Shown: positions 27,343-37,321, counted from the stretch's first letter. The stretch is DNA of 64,000 bases from Acinetobacter sp. 10FS3-1 (GCF_013343215.1 NZ_CP039143.1:2604001-2668000), one strand, 5' to 3'. Notes: generated from the letters alone by a model not told the origin. Translations and numbers: made by a program.

Positions 27343-28746
27343 TTAGAGTTTCTCCATCAATGCAGCCATCAGGGTTTCCATATGGGTATAACGTGACCCC
27401 TTAAACAGGAAAGACATCGGCTGAGGTTGATGTGTTTCAATCAAATGAATTAAAAATGGCAATGCCTGCTCCTGATTTAAAAAAGCCTGCATTTTTTTAC
27501 CATATTGCGTACTACGTGCCCCTTCCTGTGCCGCAGGTGCAAACTCACCCACTGCCACAACAAAGTTCAAGCCTTTCACAGACACCAGATCACGGCCCAG
27601 TTTATAATGTTCCATTGCTGCCGCTGAACCCAGCTCACCGATATCCCCCGTCACCATGACCCGGATGCCCGGTTGCTGCGCCAGCACTTCTGCAGCGGCG
27701 CGCATAGAGGTCAGATTGGCATTATAGGTATCATCAATAAATAAAAATTCTTTGTGCTGAATAAAATTCAGACGACCTTTAGCTCCCACAGCCTGTTCCA
27801 AGCCTGCCACAATATCCTCCAGGCTGATCCCGATTGCTAGCGCAAAGGCAGCGGCAGCTGTAGCATTTTCGATATTATGCTCACCTGCAAATGGCAGATT
27901 AACCGCTTTTGCACCTTGTGGCGTATTCAGGACAAAACGGGCCGACTGGGACTGTAACTCGATTTCGCTGGCATAGACCTCGCCACCCGCACCGAAACTC
28001 AAGACCTGCCCGGTACTCACGGCCTGACGAATTGTCTCGGCATAATCATCAGCTGCCGGCACAATCGAAGTTTCAGAAATATGCGCATAAATTTCCGACT
28101 TGGCCTGGCAAATGCCATCGCGCCCGCCAAATTCACCCAGGTGAGCTGTACCGATATTGATAATTCCGGCCACATGGGGCTGCACCAGATTGGCGGTGTA
28201 ATCAATTTCTCCGCGATGACTGGCACCCAGCTCCATCACAGCATACTGGTGCTCGGCACGCAGTTCCAGCAGCATCATCGGTACACCCAAATCATTGTTC
28301 AGGTTGCCTCGGGTCACCAAGGTAGGTGCCAGACGTGAAAGAATACTGCCCAGCATTTCCTTGGTGGTGGTTTTACCACTACTCCCCGTCAAGGCAATTA
28401 CTTTAAGCTGTGAATGCTGCTGACGGCGGTACGCACCCAGATGTCCAAGTGCCAGGCGGGTATCTTCTACCACCAGTTGACAAATATCGGCATCTACCGG
28501 AGAGCTGACAATCGCCAGCTGACAGCCCTGGTCAGCGACCTGTGCCACAAAATCGTGCGCATCAAAACGCTCACCCTTGAGTGCCAAAAACGCATCGCCA
28601 GTTTCCGCATGACGTGAATCGGTTAAAATTCGCTTGATCTGATCGTCAGGCTTTTTATCATTCAGCCAATAGCCTTGGGTGGCCTGCTGTAATTGTTCTA
28701 TACTCCACGGCTCTAGCGCCGCAGTCGTTGTGGTTGAGGTATGCAT
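27343..28746 (-). CDS. murF: UDP-MurNAc-tripeptide-D-Ala-D-Ala ligase
   Basis: A 467-residue ATP-dependent ligase that adds D-Ala-D-Ala to the UDP-MurNAc tripeptide. It has a Mur N-terminal UDP-binding domain (LTDSRHAETGDAFLALKG), an ATP site ALTGSSGKTTTKEML, the central ELGASHRGEI and GTAHLGEFG motifs, and a C-terminal domain starting near DDTYNANLTSM. It lies 8 bp after murE and directly before mraY. Confidence 0.97.
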   Translation of the reverse strand: MHTSTTTTAALEPWSIEQLQQATQGYWLNDKKPDDQIKRILTDSRHAETGDAFLALKGERFDAHDFVAQVADQGCQLAIVSSPVDADICQLVVEDTRLALGHLGAYRRQQHSQLKVIALTGSSGKTTTKEMLGSILSRLAPTLVTRGNLNNDLGVPMMLLELRAEHQYAVMELGASHRGEIDYTANLVQPHVAGIINIGTAHLGEFGGRDGICQAKSEIYAHISETSIVPAADDYAETIRQAVSTGQVLSFGAGGEVYASEIELQSQSARFVLNTPQGAKAVNLPFAGEHNIENATAAAAFALAIGISLEDIVAGLEQAVGAKGRLNFIQHKEFLFIDDTYNANLTSMRAAAEVLAQQPGIRVMVTGDIGELGSAAAMEHYKLGRDLVSVKGLNFVVAVGEFAPAAQEGARSTQYGKKMQAFLNQEQALPFLIHLIETHQPQPMSFLFKGSRYTHMETLMAALMEKL

Positions 28747-28754
28747 GTAAAATC

Positions 28755-30251
28755 CTAATGCGCGGGAAATGCTGAATCTGTCGTATGATGCCGGGCATCA
28801 ATTGCTGCCTGAACTTCGACCACATCATCAAACCAGTGAAGAACTCCATCAATTTCCTGATAGTTTTCATGGCCTTTTCCCGCAATCACCACAATGTCAC
28901 CTGCTTGTGCATGCTTCACGGTGTATTTGATGGCTTCCCGGCGGTCCTGAATTTCATGATAGGTCTTGCCTGAAAAATCAATGCCTTGTTTCATGTCGGC
29001 AAAAATCTGTGCCGGATCTTCGCTACGCGGATTATCCGAGGTCAATACGGCGATATCGGCACCCTCCAGCGCAGCCTGAGTCATCAGCGGACGTTTACCA
29101 CGGTCGCGGTCTCCCCCACAGCCAAAAGCTGCCCATAACCTTTTCGACGCATGGCGCTTCAGTGTAACCAGCACCTGAGTCAGGGCATCTGGAGTATGTG
29201 CATAATCCACGACAAACAGGCGTTCACCATCACGAATCACCTGCATACGTCCTGGTGCACCTTGCAGTTCAGGCACTGTCGCGATTAAGTCGGCCAGTGC
29301 AAAACCGGCCTGCTCTGCCATAATCAGGCTGGCCATCAGATTTTCAATATTAAAGTGTCCCAGCAACGGGCTACGAATGCTAAAACTGCCTTGTGCAGTC
29401 AGCAGTTTGAATGCAGCTCCGGAAATACTGTAGCGGATATCCTGAACCTGATAGTCTGCTGGCTGAGACAATGAATAAGTTAATATTTTAGGCTGGCTTG
29501 GATTATTTTTTGCAGCATTCAGCATCACATCGGCAAAGTCATCATCCAGATTGATAATCGCAACTTTCAGACCGGCAAACTTGAAGAGCGCAGACTTGGC
29601 TTCGGCATATGCCTGCAAAGTCCCATGATAGTCCAGATGATCCCGGCTCAAATTGCTATATGCCGCGATTTCAATCTCACAACCATTCAAGCGACCTTGT
29701 TCCAGACCATGCGAACTGGCTTCAATCGAAGCAAATTCTGCGCCCTGTTTTGCATAGCCATGCAAGGCATGTTGCAACTGTAAGGCATCCAGCGTGGTAT
29801 GCGAGGAGGCTTCCAGATTTGGCAGAATCCCGTTTCCGGTTGTACCCATCACTGCACAAGGCTTGCTTTGTAGCATCAGCAGCTCTGCCACCAGACGGGA
29901 AATCGTCGTCTTGCCATTGGTTCCGGTTACCGCCAGAATCCGTACTGGTTTAACTGGCTGAGCCGCCTGTAAATACTGCTTTTGCCACTGTCCCATCAGA
30001 TAGCGTACCTCTGGCACGACCAGTGCAGGTGACAATCCCAGATCAGTTTCTGAAATAACGGCCAGTGCTCCCTGTTCCAAGGCTTGGTGAGCAAATTGTG
30101 CCGTTTTTTCTGGCTGGGACAAGCTGGTCAGGGCAATAAAAATTTGTCCCCGTTGAACTTTACGGCTATCCAGCTCAAACCCGTTAAAGGACTGTAACAT
30201 CCAATCGGCGGCTTCAGGCCCGGTGTAGATATCTTGGAATGTAATAGACAT
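28755..30251 (-). CDS. murE: UDP-MurNAc-tripeptide synthetase (meso-DAP adding)
   Basis: A 498-residue ATP-dependent ligase adding the third amino acid to UDP-MurNAc-dipeptide. It shows FELDSRKVQRGQIFIAL, the P-loop AVTGTNGKTTISRL, and SIEASSHGLEQGR. The C-terminal SDNPRSEDPAQI contains the DNPR motif that selects meso-diaminopimelate over lysine, so the organism has Gram-negative type stem peptides. Located 11 bp after ftsI. Confidence 0.98.
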   Translation of the reverse strand: MSITFQDIYTGPEAADWMLQSFNGFELDSRKVQRGQIFIALTSLSQPEKTAQFAHQALEQGALAVISETDLGLSPALVVPEVRYLMGQWQKQYLQAAQPVKPVRILAVTGTNGKTTISRLVAELLMLQSKPCAVMGTTGNGILPNLEASSHTTLDALQLQHALHGYAKQGAEFASIEASSHGLEQGRLNGCEIEIAAYSNLSRDHLDYHGTLQAYAEAKSALFKFAGLKVAIINLDDDFADVMLNAAKNNPSQPKILTYSLSQPADYQVQDIRYSISGAAFKLLTAQGSFSIRSPLLGHFNIENLMASLIMAEQAGFALADLIATVPELQGAPGRMQVIRDGERLFVVDYAHTPDALTQVLVTLKRHASKRLWAAFGCGGDRDRGKRPLMTQAALEGADIAVLTSDNPRSEDPAQIFADMKQGIDFSGKTYHEIQDRREAIKYTVKHAQAGDIVVIAGKGHENYQEIDGVLHWFDDVVEVQAAIDARHHTTDSAFPAH

Positions 30252-30262
30252 TAATCACCTAT

Positions 30263-32086
30263 TTACTGGACTTTGGGAGATTCTAAAGGTTTGTCCAAAG
30301 GGACATTGAGTAAGCGCAAGGATTCCTGCATCACACGCGCAAAAACCGGCGCCGATACTGTACCGCCATAGTAGGTGCCTTGCGGGTTTTCCACCACCAC
30401 CGCCATGGCAATGCGTGGATCACTCACCGGGGCAACACCGGCAAATAAAGCACGGTATTCACTCTGCGAATAGCCTTTACGGTCGGCACGTAGCTTGTGT
30501 GCGGTACCCGTTTTACCAGCGACACGATAACCCGGCACCACCGCACGGGTGGCAGTACCGCCTGGTAAAGTGGCTGTTTCCATCATTAATAGAACTTGAT
30601 CCGCAATCTTTGGATCAAGCAGCTGTTCACCTTGGGGCTGCTCCTCAAGCTTGAACAGGCTCAGTGGCATTTTAACGCCCTTATTGGCCAGCATTGCATA
30701 AGCATCGGCTAACTGGAGGACCGTGGCATTCAGGCCATAACCATACGACATGGTGGCCACTTCAGAGACGTTCCATTTGCTTGGCGGCAGAATCAAGCCG
30801 GCACTTTCACCCGGGAATTTCACCGCAGAGCGCTGGCCAAAACCCAGACGTTTATAGAAGGTTGGCAGTGTTTCATACGGCAAAGACAAGGCTAGTTTGG
30901 CAACCCCAACGTTAGAAGACTTCCGGATAATGCCGCCCAAGGTTAATGGCCCATAGTTATGGGTATCCCGGATAGTATGGTTGCCGACACGCATACTGCC
31001 AGGGCTGGTATTGACCACTGAATTGGCGGTGTATTTACCGCTTTCCAAAGCCATCGCCACAGTCAGCGGTTTCATAGTTGAACCAGGCTCAAAAGAGTCA
31101 ATCGCACCGCGGTTACGCATCGCATCTTTATTCTGCAAACTATTTTTATCATTCGGGTTATACGATGGCCAGGAAGAGAGCGCCAGAATTTCCCCGGTTT
31201 TAACATCCACTGCAATCGCAGTCGCCGAACGGGCATTATTGGCCACCCCTGCTGCGGTCAGTTCACGATACATGATGTATTGCAGGCGTGAGTCGATACT
31301 CAGGGTAATATTTTCTCCCGGTTCAACTTCCTTGATGACTTCCGGCTCCTTGACACGGTTCCCTTTTTTATCACGAATAATCTGCTGTTCGCCATCCTTA
31401 CCCGCCAGGCGGGTATTCAGCTGCATTTCCAGACCTTCAATACCCGTACCTTCACTGTTGGTCAAACCAATAATCTGTGAGTTCGGCTGTGGCTGCGGAT
31501 AATAACGCTTATAGTTTTTCTCAGTATATACACCCTGAAAATTACGCTTCATGATCAGCTCCGCCTGCTGGGGCGGTACTTCTTTTTTCAGCACCAGATA
31601 ACGCGAACGCTGACGCTCGTCCATTTTCTTGCGCAATTCGGCCCGATCCATCCCGACAGCATCTGCCAGCTCATCCAGATTCAGGTTTTTATCCGGCAGC
31701 TGACGTTTCAATTTGCGGCTATTCGGCTCTTTTTCCAAGGCCAGCATGGTCTCTTCATAGAGCTGTTTATTTTCAAAATAATCCCGCGGGTCAATCACGA
31801 TTTTCATGATGGGTGTACTGATGGCCAGCGGCACGCCATTGCGGTCATAAATCACGCCACGCATGGCTTTGATGGTATTGGTTCTTAAAATGTTGGCATT
31901 GGCTTTATTTTGCAGAAAATCTTTATTAATAATTTGCACATAAAAGGCGCGCCCGATCAAAACGATAAAACACAGCAGCACCACTGCCCACATCAGATAG
32001 AAACGGTTGATATAAATATTTGAGGTATTTTTATCAGTGATGGACTGCCTTTTACGTACCGGTTGCTTTTTTCTCTTGTCTACCAT
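30263..32086 (-). CDS. ftsI: Penicillin-binding protein 3, septal transpeptidase
   Basis: A 607-residue class B PBP that crosslinks septal peptidoglycan during division. It has a single N-terminal membrane helix (residues about 30-50) and a PBP dimerisation domain with RGVIYDRNGVPLA. The transpeptidase domain has the SxxK motif FEPGSTMKPLT, the SxN motif RKSSNVGVAK and KTGTAHK. A target of beta-lactams. It follows ftsL after 15 bp. Confidence 0.98.
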   Translation of the reverse strand: MVDKRKKQPVRKRQSITDKNTSNIYINRFYLMWAVVLLCFIVLIGRAFYVQIINKDFLQNKANANILRTNTIKAMRGVIYDRNGVPLAISTPIMKIVIDPRDYFENKQLYEETMLALEKEPNSRKLKRQLPDKNLNLDELADAVGMDRAELRKKMDERQRSRYLVLKKEVPPQQAELIMKRNFQGVYTEKNYKRYYPQPQPNSQIIGLTNSEGTGIEGLEMQLNTRLAGKDGEQQIIRDKKGNRVKEPEVIKEVEPGENITLSIDSRLQYIMYRELTAAGVANNARSATAIAVDVKTGEILALSSWPSYNPNDKNSLQNKDAMRNRGAIDSFEPGSTMKPLTVAMALESGKYTANSVVNTSPGSMRVGNHTIRDTHNYGPLTLGGIIRKSSNVGVAKLALSLPYETLPTFYKRLGFGQRSAVKFPGESAGLILPPSKWNVSEVATMSYGYGLNATVLQLADAYAMLANKGVKMPLSLFKLEEQPQGEQLLDPKIADQVLLMMETATLPGGTATRAVVPGYRVAGKTGTAHKLRADRKGYSQSEYRALFAGVAPVSDPRIAMAVVVENPQGTYYGGTVSAPVFARVMQESLRLLNVPLDKPLESPKVQ

Positions 32087-32101
32087 GTTGAAGCACTAGC
32101 C

Positions 32102-32434
32102 TTATTTTTTCTCATCTGAAGTCTGTGGTAAGGAAATCACAACGCTTTGTGACACCGGTGGCGAGTACATCCTTAACTGGGTAACCGCGCGCGTACCAAT
32201 CTGCGCAGTCGCTCCAAAAGTCTGCTGTTCAATCAGCAAACGTCCCCATTCTGCATTCAGATCATCACGTTCACGCAGATAGGTACTCAGTTTCCGGTTG
32301 TCCTGACGATATTCAAACACTTGAAATACCACAAATACTGCACTGACAAAGATCATCAGTACCAGCACGATATAAGTAACGGCTTTTTTCAGCCACAACT
32401 TATCTGTTTTTTTACCAACCACTTCAGTTTTCAT
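32102..32434 (-). CDS. ftsL: Cell division protein FtsL
   Basis: A 110-residue bitopic protein with a lysine-rich cytoplasmic tail and a membrane helix at about residues 16-38. A leucine-zipper-like periplasmic helix follows (DNRKLSTYLRERDDLNAEWG). Its position between rsmH and ftsI identifies it despite low sequence conservation in the family. It joins FtsB and FtsQ in the divisome. Confidence 0.93.
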   Translation of the reverse strand: MKTEVVGKKTDKLWLKKAVTYIVLVLMIFVSAVFVVFQVFEYRQDNRKLSTYLRERDDLNAEWGRLLIEQQTFGATAQIGTRAVTQLRMYSPPVSQSVVISLPQTSDEKK

Positions 32435-32444
32435 GATGTGCCTA

Positions 32445-33356
32445 TTAAGCTAAACGTTCTGCAACCCGCAGCCATGCACTGCGTGACCGAGGATTGGCCT
32501 TCACTTCCTCCTCACTTGCCTTTACACGAGCCACTTTTTTTAAACGTCGCGTATCCTTCTGTTGTTGCGGCATGCCCCACCCCGAGTCTTCTGCGAGTGT
32601 CGATTCTTTTTGAATAAACTGTTTAATCAACCGGTCTTCGAGTGAATGAAAGCTGATCACCGCCAGACGGCCTTCCGGTTTTAAAATATCGACTGCCTGA
32701 GGCAAGAAGATTTCAATATCTTCCAATTCTTTATTAATAGCAATACGAATTGCTTGAAAAGTGCGGGTGGCAGCATGCTTATTTTTTTCCCATTTAGGAT
32801 GCGCCACCTTAACAATTTCTGCCAGCTCGCCTGTGGTTGCAATATAGCCGGCCTTTTTAATGGCTTTGGCAATACGGCGACTATAACGCTCTTCGCCATA
32901 CTGGAAAATAATATTAGCCAAAGCCTCTTCTTCAATCTCGATCAGCCATTCTGCCGCAGTAGGTCCCTGTGAATTATCCATTCGCATGTCCAAGGGACCG
33001 TCTTTCATAAAACTAAAGCCCCGCTCGGCTTGATCCAGTTGAGGTGAAGACACTCCCAGGTCAGCCATAACCCCATCCACACTGTCTATGCCCTGTTCAG
33101 CCAGTGCTTCTTTTAAATCGGCAAAGCTGGCATGAATAATTTTAAAACGCGGATCTTGCTGTTCCAGCTCAGCTGCCACGGCAAGAGCCTGCGGATCTTT
33201 ATCAAAAGCATAAACACGCGCATGTTCATCTAATTTCGACAATAATAAACGCGTATGTCCACCACGCCCAAAGGTTCCATCCACATAAACTCCTGTATTG
33301 CGACCAGCCAGCAAGGCATCAATCGTTTCGTGAAGTAGTACAGAAATATGTGACAT
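32445..33356 (-). CDS. rsmH: 16S rRNA (cytosine1402-N4)-methyltransferase
   Basis: A 303-residue SAM-dependent enzyme methylating C1402 in the ribosomal P site. It shows SVLLHETIDALL, DGTFGRGGHTRLLL, ADLGVSSPQLD, RGFSFMKDGPLDMRMD and FHSLEDRLIKQF. First gene of the cluster rsmH-ftsL-ftsI-murE-murF-mraY. mraZ, which usually precedes it, is absent: the 200 bp upstream hold only the terminator of sbp and no coding frame resembling MraZ. Confidence 0.98.
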   Translation of the reverse strand: MSHISVLLHETIDALLAGRNTGVYVDGTFGRGGHTRLLLSKLDEHARVYAFDKDPQALAVAAELEQQDPRFKIIHASFADLKEALAEQGIDSVDGVMADLGVSSPQLDQAERGFSFMKDGPLDMRMDNSQGPTAAEWLIEIEEEALANIIFQYGEERYSRRIAKAIKKAGYIATTGELAEIVKVAHPKWEKNKHAATRTFQAIRIAINKELEDIEIFLPQAVDILKPEGRLAVISFHSLEDRLIKQFIQKESTLAEDSGWGMPQQQKDTRRLKKVARVKASEEEVKANPRSRSAWLRVAERLA

Positions 33357-33505
33357 AACAACTCAATAATTAAGGCGAAAAATTTAACTGCACATTATCA
33401 CTCTGTTTGTATAAAGCTCCAAATGACTTTTTGTAGATAAATATTACTTTTCATGCAGAAAACCATTTTTATTTTCTTTCCAGCATATTTAGCCGGCTAA
33501 AATAA

Positions 33506-33535
33506 CAAAAAAGCCTCTTCAAAGAGGCTTTTTTG
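33506..33535. terminator. Strong intrinsic terminator of sbp
   Basis: CAAAAAAGCCTCTT (33506-33519) and AAGAGGCTTTTTTG (33522-33535) form a perfect 14-bp inverted repeat with T-runs on both strands, 28 bases after the sbp stop and upstream of rsmH. Confidence 0.9.
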
Positions 33536-33562
33536 TGGACAACTTAAATAACCAAACGATGA

Positions 33563-34600
33563 TTAACGTTTGCTATTGTAAATCTGGTCAAAGATCGCCC
33601 CATTGGCAAAGTGAGTTTTCTGTGCTGTGCTCCAGCCACCAAACACCTCATCAATGGTAAAGGTGTTGATTTTAGGGAATTGTGCAGAATACTTGGCCAG
33701 TACTTTTTTATTATGTGGACGGTAGAAATGCTTGGCTGCCATCTCTTGCCCCAGTGGTGAATACAGGTAATTGATATAGCCTGTCGCCAGCCATTTATTA
33801 CCATTTTTTTCCACTGTACGGTCTACAATCGCGACTGAAGGCTCTGTAAGAATGGTTAAAGATGGATAGATAATGTCAAATTTGTCCTTGCCCAAAGTTT
33901 TTTGGGTAACCAAGGCTTCATTTTCCCAGGTCAATAACACATCACCAATGCCACGCTCAGCGAAGGTGGTCATGGATGCACGTGCTGCCGAATCCATCAC
34001 TTTGACATTTTTATAGAGTTTAGCTACAAAGTCTTGCGCTTTGGCTTTGCTACCGCTTGGCTGTTTTTCAGCATAACCCCAAGCAGACAGATAGACCCAA
34101 CGTGGCAGACCACCAGTTTTCGGGTTTGGCGTAATGATTTCCACACCCGGTTTAGTCAGGTCGGTCCAGTCCTTAATGCCTTTCGGGTTGCCTTTACGCA
34201 CCATAAATACAATGGTCGAGGTGTAAGGCGCAGAGTTATGCGGAAATTCTTTTTGCCACCCTGGCTGAATCTGTCCAGAACGCACAATTTCTTCAATATC
34301 ATTTGCCAGCGCCAGTGTCACAACGTCGCCTTTCAGACCATCGACAACAGAACGTGCCTGCTTGCCAGAACCGCCATGTGACTGTTTAAAGTTGACATCC
34401 ACACCGGTGCGTTTTTTCCAGTAAGCACCGAAAGACTTATTGAACTCATCATAAAATTCACGTGTCGCATCATAAGACACATTCAGGAACTGACGATCTG
34501 CGGCTTGGGTCACAGTTGCAGTCATCGCCAGACCGGTTGCCAGTAATGCTGCACGAAACAACGATTTCAATTCAGTTTTCATAGCCGTATGGAAGTTCAT
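33563..34600 (-). CDS. sbp: Sulfate ABC transporter substrate-binding protein
   Basis: A 345-residue periplasmic protein that binds sulfate (possibly thiosulfate) and delivers it to a CysTWA-type transporter. The signal peptide includes FRAALLATGLAMTATVTQAA. The mature part starts with FLNVSYDATREFYDEFNKSF and has the family motifs QSHGGSGKQARSVVDGL and the VTLALANDIEEI region. Two starts are possible, the ATG at 34600 or 34582; the second gives a more usual signal peptide but neither has a strong ribosome binding site. The transporter genes are not adjacent, so it is an orphan receptor gene. A 14-bp inverted repeat lies about 70 bp upstream. Confidence 0.93.
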   Translation of the reverse strand: MNFHTAMKTELKSLFRAALLATGLAMTATVTQAADRQFLNVSYDATREFYDEFNKSFGAYWKKRTGVDVNFKQSHGGSGKQARSVVDGLKGDVVTLALANDIEEIVRSGQIQPGWQKEFPHNSAPYTSTIVFMVRKGNPKGIKDWTDLTKPGVEIITPNPKTGGLPRWVYLSAWGYAEKQPSGSKAKAQDFVAKLYKNVKVMDSAARASMTTFAERGIGDVLLTWENEALVTQKTLGKDKFDIIYPSLTILTEPSVAIVDRTVEKNGNKWLATGYINYLYSPLGQEMAAKHFYRPHNKKVLAKYSAQFPKINTFTIDEVFGGWSTAQKTHFANGAIFDQIYNSKR

Positions 34601-35361
34601 TTATCATGGAGAGAACTATATGGAACAAAGTGATTTATCGCAATTCAGCATCTCCCTGAAAAACTTGATGGAATAAAAACAATATAAGTACAATGTATTG
34701 TTTTTATTCAATAAAAAATTGAAGATACCCGACTTCCGCTAATATATAGTATTTTATTCTTTCTATATGAGAAAAATGGATAATCAACCTTCCAATTTGA
34801 GCTTCGAGCAGGCTCAGACCGTAGATCAGGGTGGCTTTAAGTACAGCTAGTCAATAAGGCACCATTAAACAGATTAATTTCTGGAGGAGCTTATAAAAAG
34901 TATTTAAAAATTCTGGTTGAGATTTTGACCCTTTACAATTATCCATTTTTTACAAAAGTTGAGAGCTAAGAGCTTTACTTTAAATAAAGAAAAGTAGCGG
35001 TTACGCTCAAGTATTCTGTAAAAAATAATTTTATTTAAAACCAAACACTTATAATAACATCAATCAAATAAAAAGGGTTTTAAAAGGTTTTTCAGGTCTT
35101 AAACACAGATACAAATTCGGTTAAAAGTGAATCTCTTGCTACAATAAAAGACAGTTCTTCACGTTCTCTTCATAGTTATTTGCTAAAAATACGCCCTCAA
35201 GAGGGGGAAATGCCGTTTTTGGTAAAGTTTTATACCATTATTTAGACTTTTTTGTAAAAAATGTGATACAGTTTTAATTCTCTATATTAAATTGTAGACT
35301 TAGTATTAAAAAAACATTTTAAGCAAAATAAGTCCAATCATAGCCAAGGGGAGGTTTGTAA
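34601..35361. other. Long AT-rich intergenic region
   Basis: 761 bases between sbp (leftward) and a small secreted-protein gene (rightward). It carries the perfect inverted repeat at 34671-34709. The rest is AT-rich, with several short poly-A and poly-T runs and no coding frame I can support. Both divergent promoters must lie here. Confidence 0.6.
34671..34709. promoter_or_regulatory. Perfect 14-bp inverted repeat upstream of sbp
   Basis: GAATAAAAACAATA (34671-34684) and TATTGTTTTTATTC (34696-34709) are exact inverted copies separated by 11 bases, about 70 bp upstream of sbp. A regulator dimer site or a leader stem-loop is plausible. The A/T-runs also resemble a terminator, but no gene ends nearby on either strand. 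Confidence 0.5.
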
Positions 35362-35664
35362 ATGAAAACCAGTCTATTGACAACCAGCATCCTGAGCCTA
35401 ATCATGCTGTTGACTACACAGTTCGGTCATGCGGTGGTCATAAAAAACACTGCACCTAAAACTTTGATTAACCAACTCGAAGTCAAAAACTCTCCGATTG
35501 AAAAAGCGCTACAACAGCACAAGACAGATAAGACCCTGTATACGGAAGATAATCTGAAAGTGCAGACGGCCCTAAAAATCACCCCATCACAAAATTTCTT
35601 TGCCGCACAAAACCAGCGTTTTACCCGTTTTGTACAAAGCATTTTTTCCCCCAACCATTCTTAA
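35362..35664 (+). CDS. Small secreted protein of unknown function
   Basis: A 100-residue protein with a clear signal peptide (LTTSILSLIMLLTTQFGHA, cleavage probably after GHA). The mature part is about 76 residues, basic, without cysteines, ending in RFTRFVQSIFSPNHS. GGGGAGG stands seven bases before the ATG, a strong ribosome binding site. I recognise no family. It is monocistronic with its own terminator at 35710. Confidence 0.65.
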   Translation: MKTSLLTTSILSLIMLLTTQFGHAVVIKNTAPKTLINQLEVKNSPIEKALQQHKTDKTLYTEDNLKVQTALKITPSQNFFAAQNQRFTRFVQSIFSPNHS

Positions 35665-35709
35665 ATGCCTGTAGGCCAGTCTTAATCTGACCATTCCCTG
35701 CGATTTTTC

Positions 35710-35757
35710 AGCCATCTCATGCAATGTTTGAATAAAGCATTCAGTAGATGGCTTTTT
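35710..35757 (+). terminator. Intrinsic terminator of the small secreted-protein gene
   Basis: AGCCATCT (35710-35717) and AGATGGCT (35746-35753) with an inner ATGC/GCAT pairing, followed by TTTT. The loop is long, but position and T-run fit. Confidence 0.6.
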
Positions 35758-35766
35758 CGTTATAAT
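35738..35766 (+). promoter_or_regulatory. Probable gltX promoter
   Basis: A perfect -10 box TATAAT at 35761-35766 lies 34 bp before the gltX ATG. The -35 box at 17 bp spacing (CATTCA, 35738) is weak. It overlaps the preceding terminator. Confidence 0.5.
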
Positions 35767-35800
35767 AGAGGCAAATTCATATTCCAGACCTTATTCGACT

Positions 35801-37309
35801 ATGACTGTTCGTACGCGTATTGCCCCTTCTCCTACTGGTTTTCCTCATGTAGGTACTGCTTATATCGCCCTGTTTAACCTGTGCTTTGCCAAGCAACATG
35901 GCGGTGAGTTTATTTTACGGATTGAAGATACAGACCAGCTGCGCTCAACCCCTGAATCTGAAAAGATGATTCTGGATTCCTTGCGCTGGTTAGGCCTGAA
36001 CTGGTCAGAAGGTCCAGATGTAGGTGGTCCGCATGCACCTTATCGTCAGTCTGAACGCATGGACATCTATAAGCAATATGCGCTGGAACTGGTCGAAAAA
36101 GGCCGTGCTTTCTATTGTTTCGCCACCAGTGAAGAACTTGACCAGATGCGTGCTGAGCAGCAAGCACGCGGTGAGACCCCACGTTATGATGGCCGCGGCC
36201 TGCTGCTTTCGCCAGTAGAAGTGGAGCGCCGTCTGGCGGCGGGTGAGCCGCATGTTATCCGCATGAAAGTACCGACTGAAGGTATCTGCACCTTTAATGA
36301 CATGCTGCGCGGTGAAGTGGAAATTCCATGGGCGCAAGTCGACATGCAAATCCTGCTAAAAACTGACGGCCTGCCAACTTACCATCTGGCGAACGTAGTC
36401 GATGATCATTTGATGCAAATCACCCACGTGATCCGTGGTGAAGAATGGATTCCATCGGCACCCAAACACCAGCTGCTATACCAGTACTTTGGCTGGGAGA
36501 TGCCTATCCTGTGCCATATGCCGTTGTTACGTAATCCGGACAAGTCCAAACTGTCCAAGCGTAAAAATCCAACCTCAATTAATTATTACAAGGATATTGG
36601 GGTCTTGCCGGAAGCCTTGTTGAACTATCTGGGCCGGATGGGTTGGTCGATGCCGGATGAGCGTGAAAAGTTCACTTTGGCTGAAATGATCGAACATTTT
36701 GACATTCAACGGGTCTCTCTGGGTGGCCCAATCTTTGATGTTGAGAAACTAAACTGGCTCAATGGTCAGTGGATTAAAGCCCTGTCTCCTGCTGAACTCT
36801 TAGATACCTTACTGGCCTGGAAAGCAGACCGTGCCAAACTGGAAGAAATCGCTGCTGCGATTCAGCCACGCATTAATTTAATGTCTGAAGCTGTCAACTG
36901 GTCAGCGCATTATTTCAACCATTTCCCGACACTCAGTAAAGCGCAGTTTGAAAGCAAGAAGCTGTCCGAAGAACAGGTTCGCCAAAGCCTGCAATTTGCA
37001 ATCTGGCGTCTGGAAAGCCTATTTACCTGGAATAATGATACGGTAAGCCAAACCTTGATGGACTTGGCTACTCAAATGGAAATCAAGCTGCGTGATTTCA
37101 TGCCGGCCTTCTTTATTGCAATTGCCGGTTCTACTGCCTCTACCCCAGTGATGCAAACCATGGTCACCATTGGCCCTGACCTGACCTTCGCCCGCTTACG
37201 TCATGCGCTGGAAATTGTCGGTGGCCCAAGCAAAAAAGAGCTAAAAACTTGGGAAAAACTGAATGAAAGCCTAAAGTTGCCGAAAAATGAAGCAGTCAAT
37301 CAAGCTTAA
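35801..37309 (+). CDS. gltX: Glutamate-tRNA ligase
   Basis: A 502-residue class I aminoacyl-tRNA synthetase charging tRNA-Glu. The HIGH-like motif is in [14 protein letters not shown] and the KMSKS-like motif is KLSKRKNP. The anticodon-binding helical domain is at the C-terminus. Length is normal for the longer GltX form. The gene is followed 58 bp later by tRNA-Ala and then by tRNA-Glu, its own substrate. Confidence 0.98.
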   Translation: MTVRTRIAPSPTGFPHVGTAYIALFNLCFAKQHGGEFILRIEDTDQLRSTPESEKMILDSLRWLGLNWSEGPDVGGPHAPYRQSERMDIYKQYALELVEKGRAFYCFATSEELDQMRAEQQARGETPRYDGRGLLLSPVEVERRLAAGEPHVIRMKVPTEGICTFNDMLRGEVEIPWAQVDMQILLKTDGLPTYHLANVVDDHLMQITHVIRGEEWIPSAPKHQLLYQYFGWEMPILCHMPLLRNPDKSKLSKRKNPTSINYYKDIGVLPEALLNYLGRMGWSMPDEREKFTLAEMIEHFDIQRVSLGGPIFDVEKLNWLNGQWIKALSPAELLDTLLAWKADRAKLEEIAAAIQPRINLMSEAVNWSAHYFNHFPTLSKAQFESKKLSEEQVRQSLQFAIWRLESLFTWNNDTVSQTLMDLATQMEIKLRDFMPAFFIAIAGSTASTPVMQTMVTIGPDLTFARLRHALEIVGGPSKKELKTWEKLNESLKLPKNEAVNQA

Positions 37310-37321
37310 TTCATTTTTTTG

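Noticed and set aside
35041-35361. Short frames such as the ATG near 35210 in the gap before the small secreted-protein gene
   Set aside because: Too short, without ribosome binding sites or recognisable products in very AT-rich sequence.
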